From Diploscapter coronatus (Eukaryota > Nematoda > Chromadorea > Rhabditida > Rhabditidae), in contig OZ038422.1 in assembly GCA_964036155.1 (NCBI GenBank), positions 17,755,201 to 17,819,200 on the forward strand: a stretch of 64,000 bases of DNA, written 5' to 3'. Below the pieces are notes generated by a model. The model was not told the origin of the DNA and searched no databases. It was given only the letters and a program-made list of their open reading frames with translations. Shown here piece after piece: positions 1-11,982 of this stretch; position 1 is the stretch's first letter; the number at the start of each line of letters is the position of its first letter. A program made the translations under genes and the position numbers.

Positions 1-77
1 AAAATTAAAGCTAAAATTCCGACATCTCGATAAACGAAAAAGATCTTCTATCTCGAAACCATACTTCTGCATTTCAG

Positions 78-1330
78 AATCCGAATGCAAAGACTCAGAA
101 CTATGTCCTGATGTCGTATTGCTGTGGAGATAGTGTGGACATCGTGAACAAGAACAGCGATTTGGAAGTGGTAAGGATCTTCTGCCAGACGCTTCAGGAT
201 ATGTTCCCGAATGAGGTATTATTATTAGTTTCTGATTTAGTTGCATTTATAGGATGCGTCTTAATTACTGTCTGATTTTTTACTATATCGAACAAATTGG
301 TTGAAGAATTTAGAAATGTAATATCCAGAATTGCACCTAAACTTGCTGTAGTTTCCTTTAGAAGAAATTCTGATAATGCTATATCAAAAAATTCTGCTTA
401 ACTATGGAAGAAAACATTTTATGAGCCTGAAAGAAGATTGGAGATTGACAGTATTCACATGGCGCACCTGCGTTATCTTTCGAATTCTAGCAAATCCCCG
501 AGCCAACCGGCCACGTTGTGACTCATTGGGGTCGCGATCCAAACATCGGAATGTCCTACTCATTCGTCAAGGAAAGTGCTACTGGAGAGGATTACGATGT
601 GATCGCTGAGGATGTCGAAGATCGACTCTACTTCTGTGGAGAGGTAAATTATCGAATTTTAGAAACATTTTCACATAAGTTATCATGACAAATTGGACAA
701 AATCGAGTCGTAGATACAATGAAGTTTTAAAAGAAAACTATCGAGAAACGATTGCAAATTTCGAAATTCCACATCGACATTTAAAAATTTCTGAAATCAA
801 ATCCAATTTGAAACCTCGTTTATCTCTGGCTTCTCAAATTCCATACAACCGGGGGAAAATGTGGTGCCAAAATATCCTCGAGGATCTAACTTAGAAATCA
901 GTGAAGTAGAAAAATTCTAAAAAAAAAAACCCGAACACGAAAAATTGGAAAGAGTTGAATCCCAAAATGAGCACGTTTTGGAAACACAATTCCAGCGAAT
1001 GCAATTAGTTTAAGCTGATTTTTGACACAGAAGCTTTTCATTGGATTTATCATTGATCTAGATTGCGCTTTTTATGCTTTCGCAGTCTAAATATGACTTG
1101 CTTCTTATTTTGGAGGTCTTCGTACTATGCCTATTTTTGAACAATTCCGCGCTTTTGCAGAGGACGGAACTTGCGCTCTCTACCTAAACTTCTAATTAAA
1201 ATTGAACCTTCAGGGCACGAACCGATTCTTCCCTCAGACCATGACAGGTGCCTATGTGAGTGGACTGCGAGAAGCTGGAAAAATCATGGGATCATACAGA
1301 TCTGATGTAAGTTCGAATAAGAAGAAGTAA
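78..1330 (+). CDS. KDM1-type flavin amine oxidase (LSD1/LSD2-like histone demethylase), C-terminal exons only
   Basis: Exons 78-215, 491-643 and 1214-1330, all phase 0, give the last ~135 residues. The 5' part lies left of the window. Bases 1-77 end in an intron acceptor (ATTTCAG). The middle exon reads [15 protein letters not shown] and then [17 protein letters not shown]. The last exon reads [21 protein letters not shown]. Joined, they make the C-terminal FAD-contact region of amine oxidases (GExTxRxFPQTxxGAxxSGxREA). The Asn-Arg-x-Phe-Pro-Gln-Thr wording is closer to KDM1B/LSD2 than to KDM1A. By family, the enzyme oxidatively removes methyl groups from histone H3 lysine using FAD, in the nucleus. 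A good donor (GATGTAAGT) at 1307 is apparently ignored: reading through adds VSSNKKK and stop at 1328-1330. No later exon was recognised. Confidence 0.85.
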
Positions 1331-2284
1331 TTTTCAGCTAATTTTAATAGCTACATAACTTTCTCGTCTTTTATATGATTTATCTTTGATGATGGTTGTT
1401 TATAAGCTGAGTAAGAAACATTTCATTTATTATGATAATAACTTGTTGTTAAATCATTTTTGCAAATGTATGACGCTATCTATTATATTTAACTTTCACA
1501 TATCCAAATATAAATCGAATGTATGATCGTCCATTTCAAACACCCTCACACCTTTCGTTCGTTTATTCCAAATAACCTCTACGATTTGCCAAAGTCACTC
1601 TAAACATGTACTGAAATTTTCCATAATTCTTTCATTCGTGGGAATTTTTTGATAATCTGTATGCCCTTTTAACCTGTTGAATAAACCGTGTGGTTTTACA
1701 TTTTATTTAATTAACATAAACTATTTACTGACTGACACGACGAAGTAACATTACTCGTACAGAAAAAAGAAAATCGAACTGAAGACTTTGCAATAAGCCC
1801 CTGATAAGATATGGAAACTGAATTGCGAAATAATGTGTCTAGTACAGATGAAATTTTTAAAATCCAGTCCTGCTACTTTGTTTTGGTACAGTAAAAATGT
1901 CATCACTTCAGAAATGCAAAGCCATACGGAGGTGTTGGCAGGAAGTAGTCAAATTTAACCAAATATACTGGATGGCGAATTGGGAATCGAATAAAGCTGC
2001 TAATGCAAGAGACGATGTGAGGTAAAACAGGATAAAACTACGTAATACTGGTAATTGCATTATTGGTGAATGATAAAAAGTGATCCCGCAGAAACAGACT
2101 AGCAGACCCGAATTGATTCTAAATGTTCTGATGGAAAAATAGAAAAACGAACGGAATGAACAAGTAAATAATAAACAATAACAGATAAGCATAAACTAAC
2201 ACAGATGAGTTGATTTATCGAGGAAGTTTCGAGAGTCGAATATTTGAATGAGTGAAAATGGGGGAAAGGAGAGGGAGAGACGAT
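1331..2284. other. Intergenic, tail-to-tail
   Basis: This lies between the stop of the amine oxidase (+) and the stop of the RNF146-like gene (-). It is AT-rich. The 94-codon minus-strand open frame at 1908-2192 has no splice context or recognisable motif, so I see no gene here. Confidence 0.6.
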
Positions 2285-5201
2285 TCAGTGTCTGTCGAGC
2301 AGCACTCCAGCAATTCCTTTGATTGGCAGCCTCTTGAATTCGTCCTCGTCCACACGTCTGAATCCAGAATTTTAAAATTTTCAATCCAAAAGAAAATTCG
2401 CGCAATCACTTACTTCACGACTTTCAAGTAATTTTCAAACTTTATGATAGCGTTTTTCTACATTTCAACGATCTTTCAAAATAACTAATGATGAGAATGT
2501 AAGTTTATAATTCTGAATCTGTGAGTAGTCTGCCAGAGGAATAAAAGAAAATGTAATTTTCCAAGTTTTCGAAATTTGAAATTTTTGAAGGAAAAAAAAG
2601 AATATTTGACGAATAGCGAGAATAGAATAATTTTCCGACCTGATATGCCTCGTCTTGTTCGTATCGGTCTTGGGATACTGCTGCCAGATATGCAAGTCGA
2701 TCACGTACGTCGAGCCCACGATCACGGTCTGCAACTTCTTTATTCACTCCTTCCATTCTCAATCAGGCTTGCAGTGTTTCGAGTCACGCGAATCCACGGT
2801 TAATCGCAATTCGAGGTTTTCGCGTATGGATCAGTTTTGAAAAAATCTATTGAATAGAGAGAGCCATAGTATGATGTTTAGAAAGGAAAATAAATAAAAT
2901 TTGATTATTATTATTATTCTATTTTTGCACCAAAAAACACTGCGTCGTGTCTTAGGAAAAATAACCTTTTGATCTCCATACTCTCTTAAAAATAAAAATA
3001 GCATATTTTTCAGAATCTTTTCGGATTAATGATTGATGATAACGAACGGTTCCAAGGAAAAAATTAGGTTCATGGGTAGTTGATTTTAAGAGCTTGGCAA
3101 TAGACAATAGGCACCTCAGTATTTTTCCGCACCCTGTAAATGCTATAGTGAGGCTAATAGGGAAACGGTAAGAAAACACGCTACTTTTCAACAAAGCCCA
3201 CTCTCATTTCATGCGGTTAACCGCGCGAATCGAAAGTTGCAGGTCCGTTCTTCATTCAACTGGCAAACCTCGAATCGGAACTTGTTGTTGTTGAGCGCCT
3301 CTTCCAGCTCCTTCTCCATTCGCGGGTCGAAACGCCACCAACCGTTTATTCCCTCAAAAGTGTTCTTCCATGAATTACAAATAGGTTTGCACAATTAAAT
3401 TGCTATTCCTCGCAAATCAACTATAGAAGAAAAATCGTAATTCTGTCTAATGGGATGAATAAAATAGATTTCGTTGAATTCCAACAAACAGAAATTATCA
3501 AGTTTAATTTTCTCCCCCGACTGTTCATATACATTTGAAAAGATAAACTATAGAACGAAAATGGTCTTGCGTAGTTGTATTTCAGTGAGTAATAGCCAAT
3601 AATCTTGTGTTTCCAATGAAATGAAGAAGTGTCCAACCTGATAGATCCAGTAGTGAGGCTTGACTGGGGGAGCGGCATTATTGAGCTGATTGATGTCGGG
3701 CTTCACGTCCTCTTCTTCTTCCTCGTCCACTTCCACTTTCACCTTCTTTCCCTGAACATCTAATCTTCACACAGCCATCCAGCTCATCAACAATCAGCCT
3801 ACCGAAGTGCCATTGTCGCCTCCATTCGCGGTGCCGTCAGAATTGCCATTTGAAGACAATTTGCGCTTCACAGCTGGAAATTAGTATATTCTCTACTGAA
3901 GATAGAAATTGGAAAATAGTCAGACGACTCGCAGTATAAAACTCTTAAGAAGTGAACCGACTTGAATGAAAAGATATCTTTGATCCTTTTTATTCCTATA
4001 AAATTCGATTGAAACCAATCAATCGGAATAAAATTACACACCCAAAAATGAATCTGATTTCACTCGAACTTTGCTAATCAAAATATAGTCAATGGTTTGA
4101 GACAATTCAGAATTGAACGACTGCATTTGACATTTGCACGATCTACCAGGTGGTACATAGTAATTAATTTACTCTAGCCTGTCTCGTTAACACATTTCGC
4201 CATTCAAATTTGTGCAAAAAATGAAAATTTAGTATTCGAGTATTTGGGAAGGTTTTCTAAAAAAAAAAACGATAAGTCCCATATCTATCGACGTATAAGA
4301 TAAAATTTTTGAAAAAAGTAGTCACAAATTGGATGATTCTCGGAAATAGCTATGCGCATTTCTGGAAATGAGAAGCAAATCAAAGCGGAAAACGATTTTG
4401 GTTAGTTTTGTCAAAATGAATGCGCAAATTCTAATTATGCTGACGGGCCGTGTGTTGATGCATTTTTATTTAATTTCAGCTAAAACTGTCGTACCTTTAT
4501 TAGTTGCCTTCGAAGAAGACGTAGCAGGCGAGTTGGGATCGCGCATCTGAAAGAACGAGGATGAGATGGGGAAGAATGAATGAGGATGCAGACCAGCAGA
4601 TCGTACTTCTGTACGGGGTTGTCGATAACCGAGGGGTCGATTGCTCCGCGGCACATCGGACACTGAGCGCCAGGCACGATCGCCACTGAAATTTGATTCG
4701 AGTCCATTGTCGTGCAGAAACTGTTTTAGAAAATTAATTTTTAGCGAAAACTTGAAGCATGAACAGGAATAATCGGCCAGTTGTTTCAAGTAAATTGGCA
4801 AACTTTTCTTTATTATGACAAAGTTTATCAATTTACCTGAAACATCCTGCACTTCGTTCGATTTTCAACTGGTAAAGTGACTTTAAAATATCGTAATTTG
4901 CATGGAAAATCATAAAGGAATAGAAAAAGCAAGAATGGTTCTTATCACGAAACTATTGAAATGAATTCGTTAGTTTTTATTGGTTGTCAGATTTATTTTA
5001 AAAAAAAACTGTCCCGCTTGTGCCGAGGGTGCGGCTCTTTCGGAGAAGTGTGCTGATCACGAGCTCAAAGAACTGACCTCCTTTGAGACAGGGGAAGCAG
5101 AAAGCGTGTTTGCAGTTGGGAATCTCCGTGGGAAATACCATCTTCTGAGCGCAGATCGGACAGTCCCCGTTCATCGAATTGTTCAGATTCTGACTCGCCA
5201 T
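2285..5201 (-). CDS. rnf146-like: RNF146 (Iduna)-like E3 ubiquitin ligase, RING + WWE
   Basis: Eight exons (transcript order): 5201-5078, 4685-4594, 4546-4495, 3873-3803, 3751-3638, 3352-3269, 2728-2640, 2357-2285. All phases close, giving 232 aa. A C3HC4 RING occupies residues 14-53 (C14,C17,C30,H32,C35,C38,C50,C53). A Ser/Gly/Asn linker follows, with basic KRKL and GKKVKVEV patches and an acidic run (DEEEEED). The WWE domain then reads HYWIYQ-GINGWWRFD, ELEEAL, TVIVGSTYVIDLHIWQQY, and ends KRLPIKGIAGVLLD, colinear with RNF146. In that family, the WWE domain binds iso-ADP-ribose in poly(ADP-ribose) and switches on the RING, so tankyrase-modified proteins are ubiquitinated. The exon at 3352 uses a TTTTGAG acceptor, chosen because it keeps WWE spacing exact. 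The N-terminus is taken as the first Met before the RING. Confidence 0.88.
4158..4456. repeat. Dispersed ~300-bp repeat, copy 1
   Basis: It lies inside the RNF146-like intron 3874-4494. It is about 85% identical by eye to 35397-35695, over the stretch from CTCTAGCCTGT through ATCTATCGACGTATAAGAT to TTATGCTGACGGGCCGTG. I see no clear terminal inverted repeats and no coding capacity. Confidence 0.85.
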
Positions 5202-7954
5202 TCCACTTCTTCGTTTGTCTATTGCTCTTTCTGAAACTCTGAATTGAGCATTGAGTCAAGAGACATAAACGCTGAGTAATTTCTAGGGCAGTGCGAATTC
5301 CGTTCGGAACTGAATTAGAACTAAACTAGTTAGCGATTCGAGTTGAGTTCAATTCCGAAATTTTCAAATTCGCACATCCTTGGCTATTGTCTTCAGGTTC
5401 AAGAGGAAGAAGGCAAAATGAAGCGAGTTAATTGGGAATCGGAAACTTGAACCGTCACACGGCACGCGGCAACCTGCGAAAATCAGTCGAATCGAGACTT
5501 CGATAGAAGAGTCTGAGTAGGGGTAATGAGGAAATGATCGATTGAAGGAGAATTTCTAAAGAAAACTCAAATTTTAGAAGAAAATGACAGAAAGGTAGGA
5601 AAAAATCAGGCAGAAAATTAAAAGGAAAGTAAGATTTGGAATAAATTGTATATACAAAAGACGAATTTCAGCGTAGCGAGATTCTTAACTACGCTTACTA
5701 TATTTTTAGAGAAAATAAAGAAAAAATTATCGAAAAGTAAAAAAGAATAATTCGAAAAAATCGCTAATTCAATAAACGAAAATTTAAAAATTTTTAACGA
5801 TGCATTGCAAACGCTGCGCATAGTTTTTTCTTCTCTTCTTCAATGCTATTTCATCGGTGTAATCGTAATATATTATTATTTCGAGAAATAATAAAGAGAC
5901 GAGGTGGATTAAAGTCAGATTATTTGTAAAATCAAATTGTGACCGAATTTTCTAGATAAAATTTTTCAAAATCGAAATCCAAAATTTGTATCATAAGAAA
6001 TCGCTGAAATTTTCGCCAACTTCTATAACAGATTTGAATTTTTAGATTATGGTGCATTATGGTGAGTCTGAAAGAAAATTTACGAAATTTTACTATTGTA
6101 CGTATGAAGCTTTTCGAAAATTCAACTTTTAAAATCTTTGAAGCCGAAACTTCAAATTTCGTCTATTATTTTTTCACACTAGAAACCAGATTCGAGACCT
6201 CAAGATCACATTGAAATTTATTTTTTTAGAAGCAGACATTGTAATTTCGTGCCAACCTATCAACTCAAGTGAACTAAATTTTCAATAAAAGATCTTTTCA
6301 AATGGGGATGCCTTGTTTTTAAGATCATAAATCTGTCCTTATGAAATATTCTTCGATCCCTAAATCTATGAGCGCTCCATAAAATGTAGTCTTTCGATAA
6401 AAGTTCTCGTTACCGAGAAAAGTTAGTAGAAATCCTTTGCAAATTTACGAACTGTCTGTGAGAATTTAAGAACTTTTCACACATCATACATTGTTATTCG
6501 AAAGTATAGTTACGAATAGAAAGATGTTTGTTCTCTGAATTAGCTCTAAGAGCAGCAGATTGGCTATTCAATTGCATCGCATTCTGTTCGTGCGCCTTTT
6601 TGTAGCTTTATTTAAGTCGTTTTCCTTCTGATAAACTATCAGCTCTATTTATCCATGTAAATTTTCAATTCACGAAATTTCTGAAGATGTTGAAAACCAA
6701 GATTCTTAAGTAGAGCGAATCACGTAGATATTCTTTTGATTTTCTTACTGTACGATTAACCTAGCGATTGATAGTGAACGAGATTAAAATAATTTTTTAA
6801 ATCTAAAATCTGACGCTATTTACTCATGTCGTGTTATTCCGATCCTCAGCTCATGAATATGAATTCTCATAACTCATCATTATGATTCATTCATCTTCTC
6901 CATCTCAAATGATTACAGCATTGTTAGATTATCGCATTCGATACGTTCACATCTTGCGATCTTCGTAACTTTGTATGATGACTTCTTTGAAGCAGAATTT
7001 CAAGATGCTGCGAAATTTCTAATTACAATCCGTAAGGTTTATATTTTCAGAGATCTAATTTTCAAGAAAGGAATGAAATTTTCAAATTATCATAACTCTT
7101 CATCTAGTGATCGTAAAAACTTAGCATCAAAGTAAATATGCTCTAAAGAATACAATGAAACTATCCAAGATGATCTTCAATGATAGTTGGTAGTTCTAGC
7201 ATTTTGGAACAGTATTCTATTGGAGGAGGCTTCAAATGAAGGGGTGATTCAATTAGTTTTTGCGGTATTCAACTCAATTGAATTTGTACAGACCTTTTTA
7301 ATTAAAGTTGCATCGAGATATTTAGCGAATTAAACCCTTTGCATATGATCTGCTGCAAGAGTGTACAAAAATGGAATTTTGGATTTGCGTGTGCGTTCTG
7401 AAAATTATCTCAGAAAGTGCGTCCTACGTTCGAGTTATTTACTAACGCGTTCTCTTTGTACATCTCTAATCTGTTACAAAGTAGAAAGTTCGCATTCATC
7501 TATCCTTCTATTCATAATTCATTCTTCGAAATCTCAAACAATTTCCAACTGATTAAGGTCTTGCAAATAAACCCGTGCAAAATTCTCAAATTCACTACCT
7601 CATGAATTCGCAATTAATTATTTTTAAGAGAAGGCTTTAAATTATCTCACTTTTATTAGATTATTCAATCTCACAATTATCGTCGTCAGAGTTTCGATGA
7701 CTCAATCACATGTTTGAATTTAGGATCCTTGACAGAAAAATTTTCCATTAGAAGCCTTAAACTTGTGACTACGGTGTTTCCTCATTCAAATACTTGTTTG
7801 GAGATAAATTACGGGTTTAAATCATCCACATCTTGACATTCTTCCCTGTTATATATGGTGTTGTAAATTGTAAATTTACCTCACCTTTTATTATACAGAC
7901 ATTTAAACGCCTAATAATGAATTTCCAGTAAAGCCAAAATAATATCAACAATCG
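5202..7954. other. Intergenic, head-to-head, no gene seen
   Basis: This is 2.75 kb of AT-rich sequence between the start codons of the RNF146-like gene (-) and the srd gene (+). The open frames here are short, overlap one another and lack protein-like composition. It must hold both promoters, but I could not point to a specific element. Confidence 0.6.
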
Positions 7955-10888
7955 ATGCCTCAGGATTATTCCGATCATCTTGCTTTTTGGTTCCACACCG
8001 TCACTAACGTATTCGGCATTTTCTTCAATTCTTTGCTGACTTATCTCATCATCACAAACACTCCAAAACCATTGAAGCCATATGGGTTTGACTAACCTCT
8101 ATTATGACTACACTCTCAACTAGTGTCAATGTTTCGCGAACGCAGAGCGTTCGTAAAGTGCACATTGGGATTGAGCTTTTTCGAAAATTGGAATTCGTTA
8201 ATAAATTCACAATAATTCGCACCACTACTGGCAGCTCTCTTATATTCAGTCTGCCACGACGCCTTTTTCATTGGTTGCGTTAAAATGAAACAAGTGGGAA
8301 ATGCCTTTGAGAGGGTTAACTAATAAGTAGAGAGCGCAAAAAAGCATAAGGGAAAAGTTCAATCGCAATGCGCACTTTTTGCGGACGCTCCGCGTTCGGG
8401 AAGCATTAGCAGTAACCTATTTTTCAGAGTGTTGCTTCTCAATGTGTCCTTGTCGGATTTATTGGCTTGTATGTTCGCCTATATGAGTATGACGAGGTTA
8501 GTTTAGCGTAGTTGAGCAGTAAATTATGTAGAAAGGAGCAATATTGAGATAATTATATCTTTGCTGATTTGTTTTATTATCTAAATAAGTAAAAGAAATT
8601 TAGAAAGACCAATTTAAGGATAATTACTACCGGTGAGGCTGTGTGCTTCTTCTACCACGGACCCTGCACCTGGTTTGGGGGATCATTTTGCTTCTACTGT
8701 AAATGATATGCTTTCTTTACTATCATTTCATACATTTTCAAGGTTACGCATTTATGCTACATTGGTTCGCTCACAACCTGTTCATCCTATTCATGAGCTT
8801 TATCTACCGCTACTACGTCCTCAAATACCCCGCACCTTCGCGAACTAAGCTCTGGATCATCTGCATTCTCGTTTATCTTCCGTCGTTCTCGCAATTTGTA
8901 AGAAACAACACAATTGAATAAAATCTTTCTTGACAAAATGTATATTTCCAGTCAAGTTTCTGCTTTTCACTTGGCCCTGAATCGAAAGCTCGCGAGAATC
9001 TACGAAAATACCATCCACAATACGATCTAGATGCCTATGTCATCACCGGCAATGAAAAACTCCTCGAGCCACTTACTCTCTGTAAGTAAAAATTAATAAT
9101 TTAGAAGAAATGCGTCTAAAAGCAGACAAGAGGAAATGTAATTTTATATACATAATTCCTGGGAAACAAACAAGTCGTTTAGAGCCAACTCGTAGTATTA
9201 AAGATCTTTTAGTTCTTAAATAACCGGATATGCTAAACCCAGGAGAATATAAACCTATCAAAATATTAAGTTTGTCATAACAATCTCAAATTATTTAATC
9301 TTTTAAAAAATCGAGATAAAAAGTACTTATACGTGCAAGATTGTTTTACGTTGTAAACTCAGAGAAATATAGTTCAGTTCAAAGTTTATGTCAAATTAAA
9401 AAAAATAAACTGATTAACCTAAAAAATTAAAAACCTGATAATGGATTCAATTTCAAAATATGATTTAGATATAATGATGCAATGATATTTCAGACACGAC
9501 TCTATACATGTGCGCACCAGTAGCACCTATGTATCTCATGATGCTCTATTGTCGTCACAAAGTAATCCACTCATTTATTTTGCCATTTCTTTTCAATTTT
9601 GACATTCCAGGTCTACACGTCATTGAATACAGTGCAGTCACACTTGAGCGAAAATACCAAGAAAACTCATCGACAACTAATGAAGGTACATGAGAAATTA
9701 AACAATCGAGAGTTTGGAATAATCATGCCTACCGATGTAGTGTCGTAATTTTATTATTTTGACTTAAACTCTGCACACATCTTCTTTTCACTCAATTGTA
9801 CACTATTTTAAAGTCCAATCTAAGCAGTTCATTTATAATGAATAAATGACCCTGATTATGATTACAAAACTATTATTCAAAGGTTTTGGCCGCCTCTAGT
9901 TTTGAACTACTACAAATTGAGATTTTCGATTTCATGCGAACCTAAACAACTTATTCTCTAATACCCTCGATGGATGAATTTTCCATGTCTCGAATTGTAT
10001 GTTTTGCTTCGATCTTTGAAACGTGAGAAAAGAATTGGTGGATTTTTGAAATACCCTAATGAGTGTGCTTGAGATTCTATCCATGAAACCTGTTAATGTT
10101 CCATCTTTTCTAAATGCAGAAAAAAATGTTTAAAATCAAGATAATTTTTAACCATCGTACGAGTGTTCAAACATTCAAAGAATCAAAATATTGCACATGT
10201 CCTTGAAAAATTTAAACGAAAAATATTTTAACGAGATCATATTCATACTTACATTAACTTATGCACAATGAATAAAATCCCTTTAAAAAAATACTAGAAT
10301 TTTAGGCCTTAACGATCCAGGCTTGTCTACCATCATTCTTTCTAGCGGCCGTATTATCCTTTTGTTCATGTGCTTTCGGGATTTATCAAAGTCCCTTTAT
10401 GGAAAACTTCACCTTCTCAATTCTGGGAGTTATTCCGACTCTATCTCCTCTGATGACTCTATATTTTGTCCGACCTTACAAAGTAAGTGCAACTTATGAA
10501 ATAGTCCGCCATAAATATTACTATAATTTTTCACATAAAATCTGCAAAAGCATAGAACAAACAAAATCTCAATTATCATCATTACTTATAAGTTTAAAAA
10601 ATTAATTTAAATAGTTTCCATAATTGCTAAATAGCTTCTTGAGAAATTCCGCTAATTAGAAAGATATCGAGTCATATCTAGAGAGCGCGAGTGGTTTCTC
10701 AAATTTGATATTGATGAAATTCTGGGTGCTTGGACCAATTCACTCTAAAGATTTTTCAGCTAGTCCTAATTCGCTGCTTCCATTTGGATCGTGTGTCATC
10801 ATTGATGAGACGTCGAGTCGGAGATAAGCCATCTGTGACATATTTCACGGACAACGGCAGTCACCTGTCTGAAACCATTCCTGCATAG
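7955..10888 (+). CDS. srd-class nematode chemoreceptor (7TM GPCR)
   Basis: Nine exons: 7955-8085, 8428-8496, 8619-8698, 8743-8897, 8952-9081, 9494-9561, 9611-9685, 10306-10482, 10760-10888. Phases close to 337 aa, the usual srd length. The reading begins MPQDYSDHLAFWFHTVTNVF. It then shows srd landmarks: NVSLSDLLACMF (TM2), CTWFGGSFCFYCYAFMLHWF, FIYRYYVLKYP after TM3, NTKKTHRQLMKALTIQACLP before TM6, and TLSPLMTLYFVRPYK at the end of TM7. The tail runs ~40 residues to TAG. By family, it acts in sensory neuron membranes as an odorant or pheromone receptor; no ligand can be inferred. Exons 3 and 4 use AAG acceptors (TTTAAG, TTCAAG). No RNA or promoter evidence is available. Confidence 0.87.
8128..8407. 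mobile_element. MITE/foldback element filling srd intron 1
   Basis: The left arm (AATGTTTCGCGAACGCAGAG, then CGTTCGTAAAGTGC) is an imperfect inverted copy of the right arm ending CGCGTTCGGGAAGCATT. Arms are ~50 bp, and the element is 280 of the 342 bp of the intron. No ORF. Confidence 0.75.
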
Positions 10889-11982
10889 CAAATAAGCATT
10901 CATATGTTTCGTGGGAAGTCGTACAGTTTCTCTCTCTACTAACATTTCTTTCCTTCAAAACTATTCTAACTTTTCTATTTACTGATTTTTAAATCGACAA
11001 CTTTCCAAAATTCATTTATTTCATGATGGCATTACTTAGATAATCGAAGCCTCAATTCTGAAATATGAAAGGTGTGGCAAAAATAATCTCGTTTCCTAAC
11101 TCTTCTCTATATTTATCGGTGAATGTTTTACCTTTTCGTAATAGATTTCAAATTTAATTTGTGATTAGTTATGTTCGAAAATATATTTAAAAATCTTTTG
11201 AATCGGAGATGGAAAAAATATTGTTTTACAAAATCGATCGTTGATTAGAATAGTTTACATCTAACTTTCAGTTTTATTAACGAAGTCTAATTATTGCAGA
11301 GTCCAAAATCGAGAAGGTCGAAAATGGGGAGAGAAAGGTGTTATTTTAGGCCGGTCTCTTCCTTTCCAACACAGTGAAAAATAACCGTGCACTACTTTGC
11401 ACCTCCCAGATTACGGACTCTCTATATAAAATGAGTTGGGTTTCTTTATTATCACAAACTAAGATCTTAGTTTTAAGAAACTGATAGTGAAAAAGAGTAT
11501 GTTTATAGAAAGAAACTGGATATTTATATATCCCTTCTTTTCTAATATTGTTGTGCAGATTGGGAAATATTGTAATTTTCCTGACTTGTACTAAACTCTT
11601 TTGGCATTTCTCGCATAGATTTTCATTTTAATTGACCTCAGTTCAATTTAAATGTTTTATTCCGTTCTTTAGAACTTTTAAATAAAGACCTAAAAGTATC
11701 TGATGTTTGCAGGTTTATCAAACCAGAGAGTGACTGATTTGCGATTAGATAGTGAAGCGCACCTGAAGCTTTTGTCTGCTTAACTTTGTCTTTCACAATT
11801 CCCTTTCCTTCTTATCGCTCATTCTTACGTCTTTCTTCGATGCCTTTTTTACAATTTCTTACTTTCTATTCAACTTGTTCCCTTTCTTTCTAGAACATCC
11901 TAACTCTTCAAATTTGTTCAAAAAAATTAGTTTTTGTTGTATAGAAATCGAAATGCATGGGAACTTTAAGGTTGAACAATAG
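10889..11982. other. Intergenic, no gene seen
   Basis: About 1.1 kb of AT-rich sequence between the srd stop and the nuclear receptor start. It is the likely promoter of the receptor. Polypyrimidine stretches at 11800-11900 precede the gene. I saw no motif I can name. Confidence 0.5.

Noticed and set aside
1307..1330. GTAAGT donor at the end of the amine oxidase exon
   Set aside because: No downstream exon with matching phase was found, and read-through reaches a stop within eight codons, typical of the family's end.
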